This document shows, one piece after another, positions 36,139 to 44,282 of a stretch of 64,000 nt of DNA. The position numbers and the translations under genes were made by a program. This stretch comes from CAZOBJ01 sp964577825 (lineage in GTDB: Bacteria; Planctomycetota; SZUA-567; JAFGNG01): NCBI GenBank assembly GCA_964577825.1, contig CAZOBJ010000005.1, positions 1 through 64,000 on the forward strand, in the 5' to 3' direction. The notes under the pieces are model-generated. The model saw only the letters and a program-made list of their open reading frames with translations. It was not told where the DNA came from and did no database searches. The number at the start of each line of letters is the position of its first letter. Within the stretch, counting starts at the first letter, position 1.

Positions 36139-36900
36139 TTAGCGTCCCATGTCGGCCAGGGACTGTCGGCAGGCGGCCACACACTCGAGCGGGGTTCGCT
36201 CGCCCGGATAGGCCTCTTGTTCGACGATGTACCACTCCGTGGGCTCGACGGATTCGCACAGGTCGAATAGTCTCTGCCAGGGCATGGTGCCCTCGCCCAG
36301 GAGCACGTAGCCGCGGTCGGGATCGTGATCCTTGAGGTGAATCGTGCGCGCGCGTCCCGGATGCCGCTCCAGGCAGGCCACGGGGTCCGCGTCGCCGTGG
36401 AGCGCGTTGCCTGTGTCGATCTGCATGACCACCTCCGGCGCGGTGTGCGCGGCCAGGAGGTCCCATCCGGTCTCGCCGTCCAGGGGCGCGAAGTCGAAAT
36501 CGTGGCTGTGGTAGCCCACCATGAGCCCTCGCTCGCTCGCGCGGGCGGCCAGATCGTTGAGGAGCTTGGCCGTGTCCAGGAGTTGCTTGCGCGAGCCGCG
36601 GCGCTCGCGCGGCAAGGACGGCACGACGAGGAACCGGTTGCCCAGGGTGAGGTGAAAGTCCGCGGTGGGCGCAAAGGCGTCGCCGACAAGCTCGTCGAGC
36701 TTGGTGTGCGCGCCCGCAGGGCGCAGGCCCTCGGCCTCCAGAATGCGGCGCAGATCCGCGGCGCCGTGTCCATAGGTGCCCGCGAACTCCACGCCCGCGT
36801 AGCCCATGCGGGCCACTGCCCCCAGCACGCCCGCGAGGTCGCGGGCACAGTCCTCGCGCACGGAGTACAGCTGGAGCGCTACCGGGATCTGTATGGCCAT
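36139..36900 (-). CDS. sugar phosphate isomerase/epimerase (xylose-isomerase-like TIM barrel)
   Basis: The 253-residue protein starts at the ATG at 36900, after GGAGGGAGAT; a 17-residue upstream extension is rejected. It has the family opening IPVALQLYSVRED, then MGYAGVEFAGTYG. The metal-binding features appear as VGYHSHDFDF, QIDTGNALH (Asp), TIHLKDHDP (His and Asp) and WYIVEQEAY (Glu). The set of Glu, Asp, His and Glu ligands looks complete, unlike the divergent homologue at 387-1217. It probably interconverts ketose and aldose sugars or epimers, working with the downstream oxidoreductase. Confidence 0.85.
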   Translation of the reverse strand: MAIQIPVALQLYSVREDCARDLAGVLGAVARMGYAGVEFAGTYGHGAADLRRILEAEGLRPAGAHTKLDELVGDAFAPTADFHLTLGNRFLVVPSLPRERRGSRKQLLDTAKLLNDLAARASERGLMVGYHSHDFDFAPLDGETGWDLLAAHTAPEVVMQIDTGNALHGDADPVACLERHPGRARTIHLKDHDPDRGYVLLGEGTMPWQRLFDLCESVEPTEWYIVEQEAYPGERTPLECVAACRQSLADMGR

Positions 36901-36998
36901 GGTCCATCTCCCTCCAGGTCGCCTGCTGGTCCGTCGTGGCCGGGCCATCATACACGAGGGCGGTGAGCCCGCCAGAAGAAACGCGCGGGACTGGCACG

Positions 36999-37027
36999 TT
37001 TACAGGGTCGGACGCGCGTAGTAGAAT
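36999..37027 (+). promoter_or_regulatory. promoter of the DUF4254 gene
   Basis: TTTACA (36999-37004), a 17-bp spacer and TAGAAT (37022-37027), 62 bp before the start codon. Divergent from the isomerase gene. Confidence 0.65.
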
Positions 37028-37089
37028 GCGAATTTGTGAGGTCCGCGAGGCCCGGAAGCTCGGATTCCAGGGGTGACGCGAGGGAGGCG

Positions 37090-37752
37090 ATGACCATACC
37101 AGACTCGGCGCCCGAGCCGATCGACGCAGCCGCGCTGGCCGCGGCCCAGGCGCAGTGGACCGCGAGCGCACACACTCCGGACGGCGGGCTGTCGGACGCG
37201 CAGACGCAGCCGCCTGCCGATCCGTTCGAGCGGCTCGTGTTCGAACAGCACCGGCGCAATCAGCTTCTGTGGCACGAGGAGGACCGCGCGCGCGACCCAG
37301 AAGCGGACGACGCGACCATCGCGCAGGTGAAGCGGCGCATCGACTCGCTCAACCAGGAGCGCAACGACTTGATTGAGAGGATGGACCAGAGTATCGCCCA
37401 GACCCTGGACGAGATCGGCGTGTCCCCCGGATCCCAGGCGCCCTCGAACACCGAGACCCCGGGCAGCGTCATCGACCGCCTGTCCATCCTGGCGCTCAAG
37501 GTCTTCCACATGGGCGTACAGGCTGCGCGCGAAGACGTGGACGAGCGGCATCGGGTCAAGGCTCGGACCAAGCGCGCGGTGCTCGAACAGCAGCGCGCGG
37601 ACCTGGCGGCCGCACTGGGCCGGCTGACCGCGGACCTGTTTGCGGGGCGGCTGCAGATGAGGCTCTACCGCCAGTACAAGATGTACAACGACCCGGCGAT
37701 GAACCCGTATCTGGCGCGCGCCAAGGGCAGGGCGCGCCCGCAGGGCTCGTGA
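37090..37752 (+). CDS. DUF4254 domain-containing protein
   Basis: The 220-residue protein starts at the ATG at 37090, just after GGGAGG; 18 further upstream codons are possible but lack a ribosome site. The DUF4254 core is clear: RRNQLLWHEEDRARD, then VKRRIDSLNQERNDLIERMD, then SVIDRLSILALKVFHMG. It is a helical protein with no catalytic motif I can name and no signal or membrane segment. DUF4254 genes often lie near lipopolysaccharide or heptosyltransferase genes in other bacteria, but no such gene is next to it here. It converges on argG. Confidence 0.85.
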   Translation: MTIPDSAPEPIDAAALAAAQAQWTASAHTPDGGLSDAQTQPPADPFERLVFEQHRRNQLLWHEEDRARDPEADDATIAQVKRRIDSLNQERNDLIERMDQSIAQTLDEIGVSPGSQAPSNTETPGSVIDRLSILALKVFHMGVQAAREDVDERHRVKARTKRAVLEQQRADLAAALGRLTADLFAGRLQMRLYRQYKMYNDPAMNPYLARAKGRARPQGS

Positions 37753-37774
37753 GCGCGGCGAACAAGCGACACCT

Positions 37775-39034
37775 CTACCGGTTCTTGCGGCGGGTGCGCC
37801 TCGCGTGCGCGCGCAGGGGCAGACCCTGGAGCCGGATGAAGCCCTGGGCGTGCGTGGGATCGTACGCGCCCGCGTCGTCGTCCATGCTGGCCACCTGCGG
37901 GTCGTACAGGCTCACCGGGCTCTCGCGGCCGAGCACGGTCACGTTCCCCTTGTACAGCTCCAGGCGCACGGTGCCCGTGACGTAGCGCTGGCTCTCGCGC
38001 GCAAAGGCGAGTAGCGCCTCCATCTGGCGGCTGAACCACAGTCCGTTGTACACGAGCGACGCGAACCGCGGCATGAGCGTGTCGCGAAGATGCATGAGGT
38101 CGCGGTCCATGGTCAGGCCTTCGAGGTCGCGGTGCGCGGTCAGGAGCACCGTGCCGCCCGGGGTCTCGTACACGCCGCGGCTCTTCATGCCCACGAACCG
38201 GCTCTCGACCATGTCCACGCGCCCGACTCCGTGGTGCCCGGCCAGTGCGTTGAGTTCCTGGAGGATGGTGAGCGGCTTGAGGCGCCGCGGCTTGCCCCAG
38301 GCCTTGGCGCCTCGGCCCGGTGTCAGGGACACGGGGCGGCCCTGGTCGAAGCCGATCCTGATCCGCGCGGCGCGCTGCGGGGCCTTGCGCGGCGAGCGGG
38401 TGAGCTCGAACATGTCCTCGCGCGGGGTCTGGGCCGGGTCCTCGAGCATGCCCGCCTCGAACGAGATGTGCAGCACGTTCTCGTCGCTGGACCAGGGCTT
38501 TTCGGCTGTGGCCTTGATCGGGATGCGGTGCTCCCTGGCGTAGGCGATGGCTTCCTGGCGCCCGCGGATCACGTTGTAGAACTCCGGCATGCGCCAGGGC
38601 GCGACCACGCGCAGCTCGGGCGCGAGCGCCGCGGCGGTGAGCTCGAAGCGGACCTGGTCGTTGCCCTTGCCCGTGGCCCCGTGGGCGATGGCCCCGGCCC
38701 CCTCGTCGCGGGCCACGCGCACGTGCTCGCGCGCGATGCAGGGTCGGGCGAGGCTCGTGCCCAAGAGGTAGCGCCCCTCGTACTGGGCGTTCATCATGAG
38801 CGCGGGCCAGACGAACTCCTCAACGAACTGAGCGCGCAGGTCGCTCTTGCGGAAGGAGACTGCGCCGCTGTGCAACGCCTTGCGCCGCACGGCGGCCCAG
38901 TCCTCGCGCTGGCCCAGGTCCGCGGCCCAGGCGACGACCCCCCAGCCCTGCTCGACGAGCCAGCGGCAGATGACGCTCGTGTCCAGCCCGCCGGAATAGG
39001 CGAGCACCACGCGTTTTGCGGAGCGTTTCGGCAT
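37775..39034 (-). CDS. argG: argininosuccinate synthase
   Basis: The 419-residue protein joins citrulline and aspartate with ATP to make argininosuccinate, the penultimate step of arginine synthesis. The PP-loop ATP motif is LAYSGGLDTSV (residues 11-21). Other conserved parts are YLLGTSLARPCIA, AHGATGKGNDQVRFE and the late GRVDMVESRFVGMKSRGVYETPGG. The length is normal for the family. The start ATG at 39034 uses an AAGGATAG ribosome site that includes the stop of the upstream TPR gene, so the two are translationally coupled. It is the last gene of a minus-strand run and has no arginine-pathway neighbour in this window. Confidence 0.95.
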   Translation of the reverse strand: MPKRSAKRVVLAYSGGLDTSVICRWLVEQGWGVVAWAADLGQREDWAAVRRKALHSGAVSFRKSDLRAQFVEEFVWPALMMNAQYEGRYLLGTSLARPCIAREHVRVARDEGAGAIAHGATGKGNDQVRFELTAAALAPELRVVAPWRMPEFYNVIRGRQEAIAYAREHRIPIKATAEKPWSSDENVLHISFEAGMLEDPAQTPREDMFELTRSPRKAPQRAARIRIGFDQGRPVSLTPGRGAKAWGKPRRLKPLTILQELNALAGHHGVGRVDMVESRFVGMKSRGVYETPGGTVLLTAHRDLEGLTMDRDLMHLRDTLMPRFASLVYNGLWFSRQMEALLAFARESQRYVTGTVRLELYKGNVTVLGRESPVSLYDPQVASMDDDAGAYDPTHAQGFIRLQGLPLRAHARRTRRKNR

Positions 39035-39038
39035 CAGG

Positions 39039-39794
39039 CTATCCTTTCTCGGTCCGATGAGCGGCCATGGAGGAGAGCGGCGGCGCCGACGCGGCGGCCG
39101 GGGACCGCCCGTGCCGCCGATTCAGGGCCTGGAGCCGCTCGCGAAGATCCTTGGTCTCATGGTCGCGGGGGTACAGGGCAATGGCCCGGGCCAGCACGGT
39201 CCGCGCCTCGTCGATCCGGTGGAGGCGTTCATCCAGAAGCTGGCTCAAGCGCAGGGACGTGACCAGGTGCACGTCCGAGTCCATCTCGCCCGCCAGGGCC
39301 GCCGTCCACGCGCGTGCCGTGTCCTCGAAGCGCTGCTGGTTGCGGTACAGGTTCCCGAGGCCCAGGTTGAGATACGCGTCCTGCTTCGGGTCGCCAGTGA
39401 GCTCGGCCTGGTAGAACCGTTCGGCGAGCTCGTAGTCGCCGCGCGCCTGGGCGGCCAGGGCCTGCTGGCACTCCTTGGGGATCGGCCTAGCGCCGCCGGG
39501 CATCAACAGCCACAGCGACCACTTCTCCGCGATGACCATCACCGGCAGAAGCATGGTGCCGAAGCTGATGAGTGTGCAGATGGGGATGGCCAGGACCGGA
39601 TGGATCGCAAACGCCAGCCACGCGAAGGCCGGCGGTGCAAGGCAAAGTCCCAGCAGCCCCCAGAGATACGCAGGCAATGGATTGAGCAGGAAGGAATGAT
39701 GAGTCTCCTCGCGACGCACGCGCGCGTAGATGAACGCGGAGGTCAAGCTGTGAAAGACAAAGGCCGCGAATGCCCAGAAAAACCACGCCCCCAT
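39039..39794 (-). CDS. membrane-anchored TPR protein
   Basis: The 251-residue protein has an N-terminal membrane part (residues 1-97) with about three hydrophobic helices (WFFWAFAAFVFHSL, AYLWGLLGLCLAPPAFAWLAFAI, LAIPICTLISFGTMLLPVMVI). A soluble part (105-230) then contains TPR-like helical pairs (GDYELAERFYQAELTGDPKQDAYLNLG is the best). No catalytic motif is visible. It begins 9 bp after the pilT-like gene and ends 4 bp before argG. The gene order suggests a link with PilT or with the envelope genes upstream, but the function is unknown. Confidence 0.7.
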   Translation of the reverse strand: MGAWFFWAFAAFVFHSLTSAFIYARVRREETHHSFLLNPLPAYLWGLLGLCLAPPAFAWLAFAIHPVLAIPICTLISFGTMLLPVMVIAEKWSLWLLMPGGARPIPKECQQALAAQARGDYELAERFYQAELTGDPKQDAYLNLGLGNLYRNQQRFEDTARAWTAALAGEMDSDVHLVTSLRLSQLLDERLHRIDEARTVLARAIALYPRDHETKDLRERLQALNRRHGRSPAAASAPPLSSMAAHRTEKG

Positions 39795-39803
39795 GGCGCG
39801 CCT

Positions 39804-40859
39804 CTACCCGAACGTCCGGCCCGGGTGCTTCATCATCTTCCGGGCCACTTCTTCGGAGATCAGACCCTTGGTGTACAGTTGCTTCACGTACGCGTCCATG
39901 GTGTGCATGCCCATGCGGGCGTGGGTCTCGATGAGCCCGTGGATCTGGGCGGTCTTGCCCTCGCGGATCAGGTTGGCGATGCCGGGCACGTTGCGCATGA
40001 CCTCGCAGGCCAGGATCCGGCCGTCTCCCTTGGCCGTGGGCAGGAGACGCTGGCTGACAATCCCCAGCAGCACCATGGACAGCTGGATGCGCACCTGGGT
40101 CTGCTGGTACGGGGGGAACACGTCGATGATCCGGTCGACGGACTGAGGCGCGTCGTTGGTGTGCAGCGTCGCCAGCACCAGGTGCCCGGTCTCGGCCGCG
40201 GTGAGCACCGCGCGGATCGTCTCCAGGTCGCGCATCTCGCCCACCAGGATGATGTGCGGCGCTTGGCGCAGCACGTGGCGTACGGCGATGGCGAAATTCT
40301 TGGTGTCCGAGCCGACCTCGCGCTGCTCGATGACCGCTTTTTTGTGCGTGTGCACGAACTCGATGGGGTCCTCGACCGTGATGATGTGCGCGCTGCGGGT
40401 CTGGTTGATGTGCTCGATCATGCTGGCGAGCGTCGTGCTCTTGCCGCTGCCCGTGGGCCCCGTGCACAGGACCAGGCCCTGCTGCTCATCGGCGAAGGAC
40501 CGCACCGCGTGGGGCAGGCCCAGGGTCTCGAAGTCCGGGATCTCGTTGGGCACCAGACGGAACGCCGCGCCCACGGTTCCCCGCTGCCAGAAGGCATTGC
40601 CCCGGAAGCGCAACTCGTTGTTGTAGGTGAAGGAGAAGTCGAGCTCGCGCTCGCGTTCGAAGATGGCCACCTGGTCGGATTGCAGGATCGCATAGAGCAT
40701 CCGCTGCGTGTCCTCGGCGGCCAGGGGCACGTCTCCGAGGCGGTGCAGCCGCCCGTCCACGTACAAGACAGGCGGCACGCCCGCGGAGAGGACCACGTCG
40801 CTGGCGCCCTCCTTCGCAGCGCGGTCCAGCACGGCGGTGATTTCGATCGGCGTTGCCAT
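39804..40859 (-). CDS. pilT: type IV pilus retraction ATPase PilT-like
   Basis: The 351-residue protein has all motifs of a GspE/PilT ATPase: Walker A GPTGSGKST (134-142), the Asp box TVEDPIEF (161-168), Walker B-like LVGEMRD (205-211) and the His box TLHTNDA (231-237). The EMRD form is typical of PilT rather than PilB. PilT drives retraction of type IV pili and twitching motility. No pilin or other pilus gene is in this window. No Shine-Dalgarno is seen, and the -10 of its promoter ends only about 7 bp before the ATG, so the mRNA may be leaderless. Confidence 0.9.
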   Translation of the reverse strand: MATPIEITAVLDRAAKEGASDVVLSAGVPPVLYVDGRLHRLGDVPLAAEDTQRMLYAILQSDQVAIFERERELDFSFTYNNELRFRGNAFWQRGTVGAAFRLVPNEIPDFETLGLPHAVRSFADEQQGLVLCTGPTGSGKSTTLASMIEHINQTRSAHIITVEDPIEFVHTHKKAVIEQREVGSDTKNFAIAVRHVLRQAPHIILVGEMRDLETIRAVLTAAETGHLVLATLHTNDAPQSVDRIIDVFPPYQQTQVRIQLSMVLLGIVSQRLLPTAKGDGRILACEVMRNVPGIANLIREGKTAQIHGLIETHARMGMHTMDAYVKQLYTKGLISEEVARKMMKHPGRTFG

Positions 40860-40865
40860 AACTGT

Positions 40866-40893
40866 AGTCTAGCCGGTGGCTTGCCGCATGCAA
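40866..40893 (-). promoter_or_regulatory. promoter of pilT, apparently leaderless
   Basis: On the minus strand: TTGCAT (40888-40893), a 16-bp spacer and TAGACT (40866-40871). The expected transcription start, 6-7 bp downstream, coincides with the ATG at 40859. Confidence 0.5.
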
Positions 40894-41681
40894 GCAAGAT
40901 TTTCGTCAAACCCGGCTGCGCCCTCCTGTCCCTGGGGCAGGGGAGCGGCCTCGGACCGGGCGCGGCGCGCGATCTCGCCGGGTTCCAGGCCTCCGTAGCG
41001 CCACCAGTACACCAGGAGCTTGACATACTCATTGTTCACGGCCACGGCCTCGCGCTCGCGCACCCACCAGCGGTCCAGGGTCAGGTGGTCGTGGGACAGG
41101 GGCACGGGCACCACGGTGACCTTGACAGGGCTGTCCCGGAAGACCCGGCGCAGGATCCACCGGCTGCGGCGCGTGTGGAAGGCGCTGTCCACTACGAAGA
41201 CATGGGTCCAGTTCTCTTGCTGCGCCAACTCGCGCAGGCCCACGGCCTCGTGCGCCGTGTTCGTAAGCCCGCGCAGCACGCGCAGGCGTTCGCGGGGGAT
41301 GTGGACCTCTTCGGTCAGGTACTTCAGGGCCTCCTCGGGCAGGCGGCTCTCCGCGCCGAAGGGCCGGGTGCGCTGTTCGTACTCGTCGAACAGTAGCACC
41401 AGGTGCTCGGCGGCGCCCTGCTGGTACAGGTCGAGCGCATAGTGCTTGCGCGTGTCCGCTCCGCCCAGGGCCACGATCGCGTCGGCTCGTTCGCCCGGAT
41501 AGGGCTGGCGGCCCACAATGAGCCAGCGCGCGGTGGCGCGCAGGAGCGGCGCGCGGAACACCACCGCGAGCACAATGGCCGCCGCCAGCGCGCCGAGCAT
41601 ACCCCACACGAGCCGGCGCAGACAGCCGCCGCGCCGTTGGCCGGGGCGCTTGGATGCTTCGGACTTCTTGTCCTTCGCCAT
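40869..41681 (-). CDS. YdcF/SanA-like DUF218 membrane protein
   Basis: The 270-residue protein has a basic, lysine-rich N-terminus (residues 1-24), one membrane helix (LVWGMLGALAAAIVLAVVF) and a DUF218 domain. Family signs are ADAIVALGGADTRKHYALDLYQQG, LTNTAHEAVGL and VFVVDSAFHTRRSRWILRRVF. Members such as SanA, ElyC and YdcF are linked to envelope integrity or peptidoglycan and polysaccharide metabolism, though their reaction is poorly known. The protein would face the periplasm. It starts 27 bp after the deacetylase-like gene and ends 9 bp before pilT. Confidence 0.8.
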   Translation of the reverse strand: MAKDKKSEASKRPGQRRGGCLRRLVWGMLGALAAAIVLAVVFRAPLLRATARWLIVGRQPYPGERADAIVALGGADTRKHYALDLYQQGAAEHLVLLFDEYEQRTRPFGAESRLPEEALKYLTEEVHIPRERLRVLRGLTNTAHEAVGLRELAQQENWTHVFVVDSAFHTRRSRWILRRVFRDSPVKVTVVPVPLSHDHLTLDRWWVREREAVAVNNEYVKLLVYWWRYGGLEPGEIARRARSEAAPLPQGQEGAAGFDENLACMRQATG

Positions 41682-41708
41682 GTGTGCGGCTCCTGCGCCC
41701 GGAGGGGG

Positions 41709-43433
41709 TCACTTCCACCTCATCTCGACCTCGGTCGACGCACCGTCCGGCTTGCCCGCGAGGTCCACGAGCAGGTACTGTGCGGTCAGGCGAGAGTCCA
41801 TCTCCGGCTCGACCACGGCCCCGTCCACGCGCACCACGGCTTCGCCCGCTTCGGAAGGCACAGGCACCATGAGGCATAGCGGCCCGCGCAGGTTCTCGAC
41901 CGTGCAGAGCACGGTCCGCTCGCTTGGCACCTCGCATCGCAGCTCGACCGCGCGGCGGCGGTCCTGGAGCGCGCACCAGGCGTCGCCGTTGTACACGGGC
42001 ACCTGCGCGGCCGCGAGCGCGTCGAGATACCTCTCGACCGCGGGGCGGCTGTACTGGGCGAAGCTGACCGGGTGGCTGAGGATGCCCATGGCCGTGTGGC
42101 TGTGCTCCAGGGCCTCGCGAAGGCGGCTCTCGAACGTGGCGACCATCTCGCCCGGGTGCTCGGTGAGGTAATCCTGGATGCTCTGGTCGTCGTAGGTCAC
42201 GATCGGCTGCTGATAGGCGTCGTGCACGGTGCCGTCCAGTCCGCAGAACCGCAGGGGACGGCCGCTCCCGCACATGTACTGCCCCAGGAAGGCCCTGGTG
42301 AGGCTCAGATACACGAAGAGCATCCGGTACCCCTCGGCGATGTGGTCGGGCACCCATTCCATGTACCCGGACCAGGGCGCGCCGTGGGCCTGGAGGCTGG
42401 TGCTGACCGTTCCGAACCGCTCGCGGAACGCGGCGGTCTGTTCGCGGAGTGCCTCGGGGAATTCGAAGTACATCTCCTCGGTCTGCCGCTCGCCGAGCAC
42501 GTTCACATGCGGGCCGAAGGTGTGGCCACGATCGCGGAATTCCTGCACGAGGTCCGGTGTCATCTTGGTCGTGGGCATGAGATAGAAGGTCGCCGTGGCC
42601 CCGCGGGCGGTCAGCGCCTGGTCGAGCGCGCGGAAGTCGTCGGTCTTGGAGTTGTCCCCGTCGCTCTGGAACACGGCAGCGGCGCGATGCGCCCCGCGCT
42701 CGTAGTACCACAGACGCGGCAGGGGCCAGGGAGCGAGGTCGGTCAGCAAACGCACGAGAAGCTGGGCGTGGAAGTCGGCCTGCGGGCGGCCGATCACGCG
42801 CAGGTCGACGTGCCCGATGAACAGGTCGCCCGCATGCTGCCACCGATGCAGCCCGGCCTGGACGTAGCCGGCCAGGTCCGGGTTGCCGAACCGGATGCGC
42901 GCGACCGCTTTGGGCAGATCGTAGAGGAAGAGACCGACGGCGCCGTCGCCGAGCGGAAACTGGGCCGCGGCCGGGGCGCCCGCGTCCCGCCAGTCCGCGT
43001 CCACGGCATGGGCGAGCGGAGTCCACTCGGGCACCTGTTCTTCGTACGGCGTGGACTTGGCCACGGGAATGTGGGTCTGCAGGGGGTCGCCCGCGCCCGG
43101 GTAGCCCTGCGCGACGCGCGCCCAGCCCGGGTACACGGACTTCGAGGCCGGCCGCCACCCCACGCGCTGGAGGAACGCGTTCGACGGCGCGAGCACCACG
43201 AGCCGCAGCCCTCGGCGCACCGAATCGAGGAGCGCGTCGATCTCGCTCAGGCGCAGCGCGCACCGGGTGAGCACGGCCAGGTCGCCCTGGCCCAGGTCCG
43301 CAAGCGGCTCGATGTCCAGGTCCACACGCTGAACATTGACAAGGCCCTCGGAGGCAAGGATTTCTTGCGTGAACGGCCCGTAGGCATTCTGCGCCTGGGC
43401 TGATCGGGTCAAGAGATAGAGCGGCTGCTTCAT
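41709..43433 (-). CDS. polysaccharide-deacetylase-like protein with divergent active site
   Basis: The 574-residue protein starts at the ATG at 43433, 11 bp after the cyclophilin stop; longer upstream frames overlap that gene. Residues 1-170 look like a Rossmann or beta-alpha unit (YLLTRSAQAQNAYGP, DLAVLTRCALRL). A NodB-like barrel begins near residue 255 (AAVFQSDGDNSKTDDFRALDQ), then GATATFYLMPTTKM, GHTFGPHVN and MGILSHPVSF. In the usual motif 1 (TFDDGP) the first Asp is kept as SDGDNS, and motif 2 (H-S/T-x-x-H) is reduced to HTFGPHV. A C-terminal beta domain ends the protein. It is probably a carbohydrate-acting enzyme, but the activity is uncertain. Confidence 0.55.
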   Translation of the reverse strand: MKQPLYLLTRSAQAQNAYGPFTQEILASEGLVNVQRVDLDIEPLADLGQGDLAVLTRCALRLSEIDALLDSVRRGLRLVVLAPSNAFLQRVGWRPASKSVYPGWARVAQGYPGAGDPLQTHIPVAKSTPYEEQVPEWTPLAHAVDADWRDAGAPAAAQFPLGDGAVGLFLYDLPKAVARIRFGNPDLAGYVQAGLHRWQHAGDLFIGHVDLRVIGRPQADFHAQLLVRLLTDLAPWPLPRLWYYERGAHRAAAVFQSDGDNSKTDDFRALDQALTARGATATFYLMPTTKMTPDLVQEFRDRGHTFGPHVNVLGERQTEEMYFEFPEALREQTAAFRERFGTVSTSLQAHGAPWSGYMEWVPDHIAEGYRMLFVYLSLTRAFLGQYMCGSGRPLRFCGLDGTVHDAYQQPIVTYDDQSIQDYLTEHPGEMVATFESRLREALEHSHTAMGILSHPVSFAQYSRPAVERYLDALAAAQVPVYNGDAWCALQDRRRAVELRCEVPSERTVLCTVENLRGPLCLMVPVPSEAGEAVVRVDGAVVEPEMDSRLTAQYLLVDLAGKPDGASTEVEMRWK

Positions 43434-43444
43434 GGACGGCCTCC

Positions 43445-44053
43445 TTAGCGCGCAGGCTCCTGCGTGGACGCGTCCTGCCGATAGGCGCGGCGCACCACTA
43501 CGGGTTCGACGGGCACGTTCTGGTACGGGCCGCGGTCCGCGGTCTGCACCTGGGCGATCTGGTCGACCACGTCCATGCCCTCGGCCACGCGGCCGAACAC
43601 GGCGTAGCCCGGGTTCCGTTCGGCGCGGTCCAGGGGCGGGTTGTCGGTCAGGTTGATGAAGAACTGGCTCGTGGCGCTGTCCGGGTCGCTGGTGCGCGCC
43701 ATGGACAGGGTGCCGCGCAGGTTGCGCAGTCCGTTGTCCGCCTCGTTCTCGATGGGCGGGCTCGTGGGCTTGCGCTCGATGTCCGGGGTCATGCCGCCGC
43801 CCTGGATCACGAACCCGGGGATCACGCGGTGGAACACGGTCCCTTCGTAGAAGTCCGCGTCCACGTACGCGAGGAAGTTCTGCACGGTCACGGGCGCCTT
43901 GTCCGAGAAGAGCTCGATCACGATGTCGCCCATGGAGGTCTCGAACACCACGCGGTCCGGCTTGGCCGACGCCTCGCCCGCATGAAGCGCCGCGGACCAG
44001 GCGAAGCCCAGGCCGGCGCACAGAACCACGGCGGTCAGAATCTGCATGCGCAT
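43445..44053 (-). CDS. exported cyclophilin-type peptidyl-prolyl cis-trans isomerase
   Basis: The 202-residue protein starts at the ATG at 44053, 5 bp after AGGAG; a GTG two codons earlier is less well placed. A signal peptide spans about residues 1-24 (MQILTAVVLCAGLGFAWSAALHA). The cyclophilin core follows: FETSMGDIVIELF, FHRVIPGFVIQGG (with the catalytic-type Arg), SQFFINL and YAVFGRVAEGMDVVDQI. It would catalyse proline isomerisation during folding of secreted proteins. It heads the minus-strand run of deacetylase-like, ydcF, pilT, TPR and argG genes. A 36-bp repeat with a -35 element lies upstream. Confidence 0.9.
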   Translation of the reverse strand: MRMQILTAVVLCAGLGFAWSAALHAGEASAKPDRVVFETSMGDIVIELFSDKAPVTVQNFLAYVDADFYEGTVFHRVIPGFVIQGGGMTPDIERKPTSPPIENEADNGLRNLRGTLSMARTSDPDSATSQFFINLTDNPPLDRAERNPGYAVFGRVAEGMDVVDQIAQVQTADRGPYQNVPVEPVVVRRAYRQDASTQEPAR

Positions 44054-44190
44054 ACCCACTCCTTGGCTGCAAGGTTAGGCCCGGTCGTCCTGGGCCTCTG
44101 GAACAGGCGGCCGCACCGCGCGGCCGTTCTTTGCGTTCTCGTTCGTGTCTTTGCGCGGCCCATGCCGCGTACGCGCGTGCGAGCCTGCGG

Positions 44191-44226
44191 CAATTCGCGC
44201 GGAATGTCAAGAGGCGGGCCGATGCG
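44191..44226. repeat. 36-bp direct repeat, copy 1
   Basis: Identical over 36 bp to 46137-46172 and in the same orientation. On the minus strand it contains TTGACA (44205-44210); a weak CAGGCT (44182-44187) lies 17 bp further on, so it could be the promoter of the cyclophilin gene. Confidence 0.85.
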
Positions 44227-44282
44227 TCGAGGCGCGGAAGGTCCGCAGGCGCCGCCGCAAGCGGGATGGCGAGAGAAGGTGG

